Source: DAOUMU01 sp034409055 (GTDB lineage Bacteria; Chloroflexota; Anaerolineae; 4572-78; J111). Taken from it: 8,098 bases of DNA. The notes under the pieces were generated by a model. The model was not told where the DNA came from and searched no databases. It worked only from the letters and a program-made list of their open reading frames with translations. This document shows positions 1 through 5,730 of the stretch, piece after piece (the first letter of the stretch is position 1; the number at the start of each line of letters is the position of its first letter). The position numbers and the translations under genes are program-made. The DNA lies in the NCBI GenBank assembly GCA_034409055.1, contig DAOUMU010000107.1, positions 1 through 8,098 on the forward strand. Direction: 5' to 3'.

Positions 1-229
1 GGCAAGCGTAAGAAGCTGACCCCAGGCTATCCTCCGAGATACCGAGGGATTTGACCCTGGTTGGTCAAGCCCAAGCAAAGTCAATAGAGGGGGACTGGTG
101 TACGACAGTTTCATTGCGGCCCTCGAAGACGTTGCTAACGGTACTCAAGGCTTGAGCCGCTTGCGGGGTAACTCGCACGGGCTGGTTCTTAGGGGGCTGA
201 GGGTCAGCAATGACCCTCGGCTACCCGAC
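1..229 (+). ncRNA. Group II intron A, 3' end (domains V and VI), 5' part outside window
   Basis: Self-splicing retroelement RNA; only its 3' end is visible. Domain V lies at 154-188: it starts GAGCC with the catalytic AGC triad at 155-157, has an inner stem TGCGGG/CTCGCA capped by a GTAA tetraloop, and closes with GGTTC. Domain VI follows: an 8-bp stem (199-206 with 211-218) capped by GCAA, then CTACCCGAC, which places the branch-point A at 223 and the 3' splice site after 229 (ends in AC, fitting the AY rule). The 34-35 nt domain V and this domain VI look like the large bacterial IIB/CL type rather than IIC. Positions 1-153 would be domain IV or the tail of an intron-encoded protein gene; I see no recognisable maturase motif there. 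The reading frame across 98-322 is mostly intron RNA and is not called as a gene. Confidence 0.82.
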
Positions 230-351
230 TTTATCGAAGGGGTGTCGCCTGTTATGGTGCCGCAAATTGGGGTAAACTGTGCTGGCGAAGTTGGCTTTTT
301 ATCGGCGGGGTGTTTTGTGTAGTGCCTTGTCGTATGGCATCGGTTACTCGT
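230..351 (+). other. Downstream exon of intron A; possible 3' end of an interrupted gene
   Basis: Sequence directly after the intron A splice site. The frame that enters from the intron stays open for 30 codons and stops at 320-322 (tag), so it could be the last part of a cassette gene split by the intron. It is too short and unfamiliar to assign. The exon could equally be non-coding attC sequence, because a cassette boundary follows at 371. Joining it to the 5' exon upstream of the window would decide. Confidence 0.25.
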
Positions 352-377
352 GCAGCCGCTGATTGGCGGCGTTAGCT
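352..377 (+). other. attC right arm ending in R' box GTTAGCT (cassette 1 boundary)
   Basis: The R' core GTTAGCT (371-377) fits the integron consensus GTTRRRY at all but one position. It is the exact reverse complement of AGCTAAC at 1107-1113, the R'' box of the attC that follows the next gene; matched ends of this kind mark the two ends of one cassette. The preceding bases (CTGATT...GGCGGCGTT) resemble the layout of the right arm at 2805-2831 (CTGATTTTGAGCGTT). The left arm of this attC was not found and may lie upstream of intron A. The gene starts about 30 bases after the box, as is usual in cassettes. Confidence 0.55.
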
Positions 378-407
378 GGTTACTTCAAATCCACAGGTGG
401 TTGTAAA

Positions 408-1055
408 ATGGGTTTATGGGATACAAGGAGTCGAGCTATAGCTGCTCTTGATAGTAACTTGCGAAATGAAGCAGCGGTAATAGAAGAGGCTTTTGTCTGT
501 CTGGATGAGTGTATCAATCGCCTTCAGATAGTAGACTCTTCTTTTGCAAGAGTCTGTACACTTACTCTTATCAAAGCTAGGAATTTTATATTAGGTATGT
601 ACAGTTTGGCACTTGACGGTTTAGCTCAGGAGGCTGGAGCAATATTGCGCCCATTAATTGGAACTATAGAAAAACTTGGCTACTTTCGAAGGGACCCTCA
701 ACACGTTGAACAAGCCATAAATGATGATTTGCCACCTGAAGGTAAAATTGCTCAAATAATCGATGGCGAATTTAAGTTTCTGCGAGATTATTTGAATCAG
801 TTTGCTTCACATTCTAATTTCAGCTTTGAGTCATTAAAGCATTTGATAGAGTTTCGAGGTTTCAGTTTGAAGATAGTACAGCCCTACAACGAGGTTGTGT
901 TAAGAAAAAATCTCGAAATGGTATTTGCATTTTTAATAATTACGGTATTTGAAGGACAAAAATGTCTGGCTGCTATTAACCAATTAGATGATGGTTTTGC
1001 AAGCTACGCTAAAGAGCTACACATAAGAGGGTTAAATGTAGTAGCAGTTAACTAA
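408..1055 (+). CDS. Cassette-borne hypothetical protein, all-helical, 215 aa
   Basis: Not recognised with confidence. The ATG at 408 is chosen over an in-frame TTG at 363 because AGGTGG lies 7 bases before it and because 363 falls upstream of the cassette boundary. The product is soluble, predicted mostly alpha-helical, and has no signal peptide. A helix around residues 55-80 (A R N F I L G M Y S L A) leads to LRPLIGTIEKLGYF, and near residue 135 there is an 'LNQFASHSNFS' turn. This layout recalls the DUF5677-like/HEPN-like helical families, in which a helix with a conserved Arg-Ser/Glu is followed by an 'S-x-x-x-H' segment, but this is a weak inference. The gene is clearly more AT-rich than its neighbours, as expected for a captured cassette. 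It sits between matched cassette ends at 371 and 1107 and probably has no promoter of its own. Confidence 0.75.
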   Translation: MGLWDTRSRAIAALDSNLRNEAAVIEEAFVCLDECINRLQIVDSSFARVCTLTLIKARNFILGMYSLALDGLAQEAGAILRPLIGTIEKLGYFRRDPQHVEQAINDDLPPEGKIAQIIDGEFKFLRDYLNQFASHSNFSFESLKHLIEFRGFSLKIVQPYNEVVLRKNLEMVFAFLIITVFEGQKCLAAINQLDDGFASYAKELHIRGLNVVAVN

Positions 1056-1106
1056 ATTTGTAGCTGTTGGGGAGGAGACGTACAGTGGTTTCTACCCCAA
1101 AACACC

Positions 1107-1168
1107 AGCTAACAATCAAAATGCAGGCGAATTGCTACGGGCGACAGGAGGTCGCTTTGAACGGAGTG
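1107..1168 (+). other. attC site of cassette 1, left half (R'' AGCTAAC), interrupted by group II intron
   Basis: The R'' box AGCTAAC (1107-1113) is followed by an arm that pairs with the far side of the intron: TCAAAAT (1116-1122) with ATTTTGA (2816-2822), CAGGCGA (1124-1130) with TCGCCTG (2809-2815), and TTGC (1132-1135) with GCAA (2805-2808). That gives 18 bp interrupted only by single unpaired bases at G1123 and A1131. These lie 8 bases apart on one arm, as the extrahelical bases of characterised attC sites do. The rest (1136-1168) would be the variable terminal part. Without the intron the site would be about 157 nt, at the long end for attC. Confidence 0.75.
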
Positions 1169-1261
1169 GTGTGATCCGTTCACTCGGAAACCGTACCGAT
1201 GGGTACGTGGGGAAGAGCGGCGGGGGTTCATAGAACCCCTGATAACTACGTGTTGTTGTAG

Positions 1262-1970
1262 GTGAGATAAGACAACTGAATAAGTGACTTATCAAGCCCT
1301 ATCCTCCAGGTGGTGGAGTGAAAGCATCGCCTCCTACCCGGCGACTGGTCATCAAAGGGTAGAAGCGGGGCGAAACGGCGGAAAGTGGCGAACCAGACGT
1401 TGCTATCCCGTCTAGCAAGTGGCTATGGTCAGCGCAAGCGAAGGTATGGTTGAAGCGTCGTGAACAAAAACCTGTCTACGCTGGTTAAGAGACAGGCCCA
1501 AAAGGGAAAGGTTTCAGGCCACATTGTCACTCCGAATGTGGTGTCCACTCGTAGCAAACCCGGCGTAAAGTACCGTCCTACGGTCACAGACCAATCAGCA
1601 CGTGGAACGGAGTAATCCCCTGACGGTTCTCAGCTAAGACTGAGTAGGTAACCAACCGGATGCCCCAGGGGGGAGGATGCCCTAAGAAGCAAATGCCCTT
1701 CTTGGTAATGCTTGGGATAGGCTGACGTAGGGCGGGTATTCGGGAAGGCAAGGGTGCTTGAAAAAGGCCAGTGCTTTATGGCACACGTCTTTGACGTAGT
1801 GAAAGCCGGTTGCCCCAAAGGTGCATTTGCCAAGCGGCCCCTTTTGGTAACGGAATGGGCGGTGCTGATGACAACAGCCCGGATACTCAGGAGCCGTGTG
1901 TTTCGAAAGAGGCACGCACGGATTTGAAGCAGAGGTGGAGAGGGTGACCTCTCCATCGACTGTAACTTAC
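1262..1970 (+). ncRNA. Group II intron C, ORF-less, nested inside intron B domain I
   Basis: A second complete 3' structure lies in the middle of intron B. Domain V at 1891-1925 starts GAGCCGTG, has an inner stem capped by GAAA, and ends CACGGATTT, with a mismatch in the lower stem. Domain VI has an 8-bp stem TGGAGAGG/CCTCTCCA with a GTGA loop (1936-1955), followed by CTGTAACTTAC, with bulged A near 1964 and splice site after 1970. Domain I-like sequence fills 1262-1890, for example the ATAAG/CTTAT pairing near the 5' end and CGTCGTGAACAA near 1458. The 5' end is uncertain: GTGAG at 1262 is preferred because the flanking outer pieces GTGTTGTT (1250-1257) and GATAACAC (1973-1980) could then pair as an outer-intron helix; GTGTT at 1250 is the alternative. 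At about 710 nt it cannot hold a maturase gene. Confidence 0.7.
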
Positions 1971-2545
1971 AAGATAACACCACACCCAGGCAGTGGGTAG
2001 ACGCCACTCTCCGGTTGCGTTGCTAGTTTAGGCTGGCGGGGTGAAAAGCAGGGGAGGCAAAGCCCAAGCCTGACGGTATCTCCAACCGAAAGACGGGCAA
2101 GGCGTAAGATGATATGGGTAAGAAAATGAACTTTTGTAAGCCTCGTAATCGGCAGCTTCCGAAAAGGAGATGAGACGGGAGTGTGAGACAAGGAAAGCCA
2201 AAGTGTAGCAGTTGGCGCGGACTGTCCCGGTCTCCGGGGTAGAGAAAGGCCCTAAGTCGTCTACGGTCGTTTGTCATAGAGACAGCAACCCATACGTTCA
2301 ATGCGGAAACTGGTAAACTCGATAGGGTGTCAGGGCCATAATTCAATGGCTCTGACTAGGTGGACCGTAAGGAAAACACAATTCCTTGGCGAGCAGGAGA
2401 TGGTAGACGCAGAGCGAGCGAACGCTGACAGCCGAAAGGCAACAGGAAATCATAACTGGTCAGATAGGGTACATACCTAATCCGAAAGGATGCAGACTTC
2501 TACCAGGTGGTTTGGACGATGAAGTGGTCGAGTAATCGTTGAACA

Positions 2546-2663
2546 ATGAGGGAAAAGTCTAAACGTAACCAAATTGGATAGCCGGCACGACAACAACTGG
2601 TTTGAAGTCAAGCGGGCGATTAAACAATTACGAAACCAAATATTCATCGACCGAGCTGTTTGA
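2546..2663 (+). pseudogene. Remnant of intron-encoded reverse transcriptase/maturase N-terminus
   Basis: The frame 2550-2660 reads, near its end, NNWFEVKRAIKQLRNQIF and stops with TGA at 2661-2663, exactly where domain V begins. The spacing W-(x)n-V-K-x-(x)n-L-x-x-x-I-F matches the N-terminal (RT0-side) segment of group II intron-encoded proteins, which begin in domain IV. The likely start codon ATG 2546 is in another frame (MREKSKRNQ...), so an indel near 2570 would be needed to join them. The RT, maturase and DNA-binding or endonuclease regions are all absent: about 35 residues remain of a protein that normally has more than 400. Assignment rests on pattern recognition without a database search. 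Confidence 0.5.
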
Positions 2664-2736
2664 GCCGTGTACGGTGAAAATCGTTTGCGCGGTTCTGAGG
2701 GGGCGACGAAGCCGTGAGGCTTCTGATCTACCCGAT

Positions 2737-2831
2737 CCTTCGATTTTTTGAAGTTGGTTGTGCCTGTGAAGTTGGTTTTGGCTTGAACATAGCTTTGCTG
2801 GTCCGCAATCGCCTGATTTTGAGCGTTGGGC
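2737..2831 (+). other. attC site of cassette 1, right half (R' GTTGGGC)
   Basis: Continues the attC interrupted at 1168. The right arm 2805-2822 pairs with 1116-1135, and the R' box GTTGGGC (2825-2831) fits GTTRRRY at every position. Recombination would cut after its first G, so cassette 2 begins at 2826. An 18-bp imperfect tandem repeat (TGAAGTTGGTT at 2749 and 2767) lies in the terminal part just after the intron. Confidence 0.75.
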
Positions 2832-2857
2832 GGCAAGGTTGATTCAGGTGATTGGAT

Positions 2858-3694
2858 ATGCATAGGTCCGGGATGGTTGATCCAGCATTGAACGGCGTGG
2901 CTGAAACTTTGCTCATTCCCCTCTATAACCGGGCGATGGAATCGCAACGTCCAGATGCTATTATGAAGGACGAGAAAGCCGTAGCGCTCGTGAAGCAGAT
3001 GAGCTACGACTTCGACCAGGTCAGAAAGATCCGGATGTTCGAGGCAAACAAGGTCGCGCGGATCATGCTCACCCGGGAAATAGACCGTTACGCCTGGGAC
3101 TTCCTCAGCCGTCACCCAGAAGCTGTTGTGGTTCACATTGGGTGTGGCCTTGATTCGCGTTTCGAACGGGTGGACAACGGCAAGGTGGAGTGGTATGACC
3201 TGGATTTGCCGGATGTCGTCGGGCTGCGTCGGAAGTTCATCGGCGATGATGGGGAACGCTACCATCTGCTGGGCTGTTCGGTTCTCGAGGACGCCTGGAT
3301 GGAGACGTTAAAGGTGCATTCTCAACGCCCCTTTCTTTTCCTGGCCGAAAATGTCTTCGTATACTTCAAGGAAGCCCAGGTAAAAACGTTGGTGCTTAGA
3401 CTGCGCGGTCATTTCCCCGGTGCGGAATTGGTCTTCGACGGCTGGACGCCATTCTTCGTATGGCTGGGTAACCGCCAACTCTCCAGTTCAAAATTTGCGG
3501 GCCTCTTGCACTGGGGATTTTGGCGCAGCCAAGCGATAGAAGGCTGGGGCGAAGGCATCCACTTGCTCGGCCAGTGGGGATTCTTCGACCAGCCTGAGCC
3601 GCGGATGGCTTCCTTTCGTTGGATGGCCCCCATCTTTCGCTTGTTCAAACCAATACGCATTTTTCACTTTCAGCTTGGAGAGGCAGCAGGATAA
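2858..3694 (+). CDS. LCM-family class I SAM-dependent methyltransferase (cassette 2 gene)
   Basis: Predicted cytosolic O-/carboxyl-methyltransferase of the leucine carboxyl methyltransferase (Ppm1/TcmP-like) family, which uses S-adenosylmethionine; the substrate is unknown. The 278-aa product has an N-terminal 'GVAETLLIPLYNRA' segment typical of the family, then the SAM-binding motif VVVHIGCGLDSRFERV (about residues 90-105), the acidic loop WYDLDLPDVV (112-121), and LAENVFVYF (162-170), equivalent to the family's AEG-x-x-x-Y motif. Length is normal for the family. ATG 2858 is chosen because AGGTG lies 7 bases upstream; TTG 2852 and ATG 2873 are alternatives. The gene starts 27 bases after a GTTGGGC cassette boundary and stops 15 bases before the exactly complementary GCCCAAC, so it is the body of a gene cassette. 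Similar enzymes modify polyketides and small carboxylic acids, but nothing nearby indicates a pathway. Confidence 0.88.
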   Translation: MHRSGMVDPALNGVAETLLIPLYNRAMESQRPDAIMKDEKAVALVKQMSYDFDQVRKIRMFEANKVARIMLTREIDRYAWDFLSRHPEAVVVHIGCGLDSRFERVDNGKVEWYDLDLPDVVGLRRKFIGDDGERYHLLGCSVLEDAWMETLKVHSQRPFLFLAENVFVYFKEAQVKTLVLRLRGHFPGAELVFDGWTPFFVWLGNRQLSSSKFAGLLHWGFWRSQAIEGWGEGIHLLGQWGFFDQPEPRMASFRWMAPIFRLFKPIRIFHFQLGEAAG

Positions 3695-3709
3695 GAGAGG
3701 CTTTACGCC

Positions 3710-3776
3710 GCCCAACCCGCGCTTGCAGTAGCTTTGGCGATTAGCATGGCTATAAGTGCTGGCAGTAAAAGAGCCA
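3710..3776 (+). other. attC of cassette 2, apparently left part only (R'' GCCCAAC)
   Basis: GCCCAAC (3710-3716) fits the R'' consensus RYYYAAC and is the exact complement of GTTGGGC at 2825, so it should be the start of the attC of the methyltransferase cassette. The following arm, CCGCGCTTGCAG, has no complementary partner downstream, and no GTTRRRY box was found before the next gene. A short TTTGGC/GCCAAA pairing (about 3734-3776) is all that remains of a fold. The site therefore seems truncated, and the array may end here. Confidence 0.5.
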
Positions 3777-3906
3777 AATACAGTCACGTCATTAGTGATT
3801 TAGAACATAATAAGGCGGGGACTGCCTAAAAAAGCAATCAGCATTGGTCAATCTTTGGATAAGACCATGTTTTTGCGGCACTTGGTATTTGTCGTTTGGG
3901 AATGAA

Positions 3907-4302
3907 ATGAAGCAAAAGATAGGTTATGTTACGTTGCTGGTGCGAGACTATGATGAGGCCATCTCGTATTATACCCATAAACTTCAGTTTGACCTGGTTG
4001 AGGATACAGAGTTAGGTAATGGAAAGCGTTGGGTGCTGATAACGCCGTCCAAGTCCGAAGAGAGTTATTTGTTGTTAGCCAAAGCGTCAACGTCTGAGCA
4101 GGAGAAATACATTGGGAATCAAACCGGGGAGCGGGTGTTTCTATTTCTGTACACGGATGACTTTTGGCGAGACTATCAGGCAATGAAGTCACGCGGGGTC
4201 AAATTCAGCGAGGAACCGCGAGCGGAGCCCTATGGTACGGTGGTGGTCTTTGAGGATTTGTACGGGAACAAATGGGATTTGTTAGAGTTGAACGCGGGAT
4301 AA
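3907..4302 (+). CDS. VOC-superfamily (glyoxalase/bleomycin-resistance/dioxygenase fold) protein
   Basis: A 131-aa single-domain member of the vicinal oxygen chelate superfamily, probably a soluble dimeric metal-dependent enzyme or a ligand-binding resistance protein; the substrate cannot be told. It shows the usual beta-alpha-beta-beta-beta order: YVTLLVRDYDEAISYYTHKLQF (residues 7-28), a central KRWVLITP strand, LLLAKA, then the second module VFLFLYTDDFWRDYQAMKSRGVKF ending in VVVFEDLYGNKWDLLEL, where the final Glu is the usual metal-ligand position. The first-strand His common in VOC enzymes is replaced (G-Y-V-T), so a classical glyoxalase activity is doubtful. The ATG at 3907 is chosen over an in-frame codon at 3844 because GGG(AA) sits 6 bases upstream and homology begins at MKQKIGYVTLLV. 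No attC boundary was found directly before it, so it may be a resident gene. Confidence 0.85.
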   Translation: MKQKIGYVTLLVRDYDEAISYYTHKLQFDLVEDTELGNGKRWVLITPSKSEESYLLLAKASTSEQEKYIGNQTGERVFLFLYTDDFWRDYQAMKSRGVKFSEEPRAEPYGTVVVFEDLYGNKWDLLELNAG

Positions 4303-4317
4303 TTGAGGGTGGCAAGC

Positions 4318-4348
4318 GGTGCGTCATGCGTGTGGCGCATAACGCACC
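4318..4348. repeat. Near-perfect 12-bp stem hairpin after the VOC gene
   Basis: GGTGCGT (4318-4324) pairs with ACGCACC (4342-4348) and ATGCG (4326-4330) with CGCAT (4336-4340), with one C/A mismatch and a 5-base loop. It starts 16 bases after the VOC stop codon. No run of T follows, so it does not look like a Rho-independent terminator. It may stabilise the mRNA 3' end or be a REP-like repeat. Confidence 0.5.
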
Positions 4349-4583
4349 GGAGTGGAGGCAAATCGGCAAATTCAGATCCCATCTCCTTCAATACATGCCT
4401 CGACCAGTCATGGTCGCAGATAAAGGCTATAGCCCCCTCCATCACCCCACAAATAAAACACCCCCACCCTCTTTCGGGGGCAGGGGAGCGCTTTTTCAGG
4501 AGTGCTATACTACGTACACCCTTCTCACCACACCTATAACAGCTACCAAGTTCAATATCCGATTTCAGATCCGGGCCCAAAAA
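4349..4583. other. Intergenic region without a supported gene
   Basis: Small reading frames here have no ribosome-binding site or recognisable product. A C-rich/G-rich stretch (CCCCCACCC...CGGGGGCAGGGG, about 4463-4488) followed by GCGCTTTTT could form a weak terminator-like hairpin for the plus strand. CGACC/GGTCG near 4400 is a minor hairpin. Confidence 0.4.
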
Positions 4584-4682
4584 AGACCTCGGAGGTCTAC
4601 AAAGGTGACTTTGATTGGAAATTATGGGTCAAATTGCACTGATCTTTGGTTATCAAGAACCTTGTAAGACCTCCGAGATCTG
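4584..4682. repeat. 99-bp inverted-repeat element (MITE-like or bidirectional terminator)
   Basis: The left arm CTCGGAGGTCTACAAAGGT (4588-4606) and the right arm 4659-4678 (ACCTTGTAAGACCTCCGAG) are inverted copies with two single-base differences. The left arm starts inside a 15-base palindrome AGACCTC-G-GAGGTCT (4584-4598), which is nearly repeated at 4667-4681. The spacer extends the pairing (CTTTGAT / TTATCAAG). It contains no reading frame. It lies between convergent genes (VOC plus, membrane protein minus), so its transcript could fold in either direction. Confidence 0.6.
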
Positions 4683-4750
4683 GAAATACGCCAAATCTGG
4701 ACTTAAGAAACACCCTCTAAGGCCCATCCTGGTCAATTACGCCCCATCCC

Positions 4751-5722
4751 TTATCGAATCTCAAACAGGCCGGTAGCCAGGACAGAGTCGTTAACGTACA
4801 GTTCCAATTTATAAAGTCCCGGGCCGCGCGGCACGATGAAACTGTAAGAGCGGGCCTTATCCCCAAACTGCCATGCTCCTTCGTCTCGGACCAGCTCAAC
4901 CCCATTCTGATACCACACCACCGCAAAGTCCAACCCTCTTTCCATACCACTAAAGGGATAAACTGCGTAAACAGCCTCGATGCCATCGGCAAAGACCGTC
5001 CCGGGATTAACGGCCTCAATTTCAGGCGTAATATCCGTCCCAAATTGGATGGGCCCCATCCGGGCCTCGGCAGGGGCCGGGGTGCGCGGGGCCGGAGTGG
5101 GGAACTTGGCTGCCTCGGCTAACGAGGTGGGCGTAGGCGTGGGGGGCGCCGGTGTTTGGGTTTCGGTTGGGGTGGCGGTGGGGGGCACAGCGGTTTGAGT
5201 AGGCGTAGCCGTCGGCGGTACGGGCGTGGGTGTCACTGTCGGCGGTACGGGCGTGGGCGTCACTGTCGGCGGTTCGGGCGTAGACGTAGACGAAGGCAGC
5301 GGCCTGGTCGTTGCTGGTGGCCGGGGGGTATCGGTTGGTGGCCGAATTTCGCCGGTGACGATACGCATAGTTGTGGCAGACGGCTCGACGACCTCGAGGG
5401 GGGGCGTTTCTGTGGCCAATGCCGTTACCACACTGGCCTGACCGGGGGGCTGGGTTGGTTCTGCCTCTGAAATTAGCAAGGAGGGAGGCGGGATGGCCAG
5501 GCGCGTGGCTAACCATCCCCCCAAAAATAAAGCCGTAATGGCCAGCCACACGAAAATAGAAACGCGAGCCCGCCGGGCCCGAATAGTCTCTTCTTCTCTA
5601 ACAATCGGAAAGATCGTGCTGCGGGCCTCGCGCTCGGAGCGAAAAGCAACAATGGCCGTGATCACTGTCGCCCCGACGCTGATGGCCGCTAATATTAACA
5701 AGATGGTCGGTAAAGGGATCAT
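4751..5722 (-). CDS. Membrane-anchored protein with Pro/Thr stalk and C-terminal beta-rich domain
   Basis: A 323-aa protein of unknown function, probably displayed outside the membrane. Helix 1 spans about residues 5-27, followed by a charged cytoplasmic loop (SEREARS...EEETIRARRARV). Helix 2 spans about 55-77 (IFVWLAITALFLGGWLATRL). A Pro/Thr/Ala stalk covers 86-225, and a beta-rich domain about 226-323 contains VYAVYPFSGME, DFAVVWYQNGVELVRDEGAW and GLYKLELYVND, ending LFEIR. The same kind of C-terminal module is familiar from extracytoplasmic proteins of Chloroflexota, where it has no known function. The start ATG is 8 bases past the stop of the upstream lipoprotein gene, with GGAG in that gene's last codons as ribosome-binding site, so the two form an operon and may be translationally coupled. 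Confidence 0.82.
   Translation of the reverse strand: MIPLPTILLILAAISVGATVITAIVAFRSEREARSTIFPIVREEETIRARRARVSIFVWLAITALFLGGWLATRLAIPPPSLLISEAEPTQPPGQASVVTALATETPPLEVVEPSATTMRIVTGEIRPPTDTPRPPATTRPLPSSTSTPEPPTVTPTPVPPTVTPTPVPPTATPTQTAVPPTATPTETQTPAPPTPTPTSLAEAAKFPTPAPRTPAPAEARMGPIQFGTDITPEIEAVNPGTVFADGIEAVYAVYPFSGMERGLDFAVVWYQNGVELVRDEGAWQFGDKARSYSFIVPRGPGLYKLELYVNDSVLATGLFEIR
5211..5285 (-). repeat. 27-bp tandem repeat encoding the Pro/Thr stalk
   Basis: The unit GTCGGCGGTACGGGCGTGG starts at 5211, 5238 and 5265, a 27-base period, with the third copy diverging. Each unit encodes nine residues, VPPTVTPTP. Such repeats change length easily, so stalk length may vary between strains. The high-GC antisense frames here (Gly/Arg-rich) are shadows of the repeat. 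Confidence 0.75.
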
Positions 5723-5730
5723 TAAGGACG

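Larger units (their letters stand above)
1169..2736 (+). ncRNA. Group II intron B (outer intron of a probable twintron), inserted in attC
   Basis: The 3' end is firm. Domain V at 2662-2696 has GAGCCG paired with CGGTTC, the AGC triad at 2663-2665, and an ACGGT/ATCGT inner stem with a GAAA tetraloop. Domain VI has the GAAGCC/GGCTTC stem with a GTGA loop (2708-2723) and CTACCCGAT, giving branch A 2730 and splice site after 2736. The best 5' end is GTGTG at 1169, matching the GUGYG consensus; this is less certain because GAACGGA/TCCGTTC can form a hairpin across it. Segments such as AAGATAACAC (1971-1980) and AACTGGTAAACTCGATAGGG (about 2310-2329) look like group II domain I. Removing 1169-2736 restores the attC stem, which independently supports an insertion between 1136 and 2804. 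No intact reverse transcriptase is encoded. Confidence 0.8.

Noticed and set aside
98..322. Open frame of 74 codons on the plus strand
   Set aside because: Its first 44 codons lie over group II intron domains V and VI, and it has no convincing ribosome-binding site. Only the part after 229 could be exon coding, and that is listed separately.
1630..2346. Several minus-strand open frames of 74-125 codons
   Set aside because: They are antisense to structured intron RNA, overlap one another in different frames and show no protein motifs.
2477..3265. A 262-codon minus-strand frame
   Set aside because: It runs antisense across the intron end, the attC arm and the methyltransferase gene. The plus-strand methyltransferase has clear motifs, while this frame has none.
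3870..3906. GTTTGGG before the VOC gene as a cassette R' box
   Set aside because: It breaks the GTTRRRY consensus and has no complementary left box, so the VOC gene is not called a cassette.
4463..4500. C-rich/G-rich stretch before GCGCTTTTT as a Rho-independent terminator
   Set aside because: The stem is irregular and lies about 160 bases after the VOC stop, so I only mention it in the intergenic entry.
5156..5470. Plus-strand Gly/Arg-rich frames opposite the Pro/Thr stalk
   Set aside because: They arise from the repetitive GC-rich antisense of the stalk codons; there is no start signal or domain.
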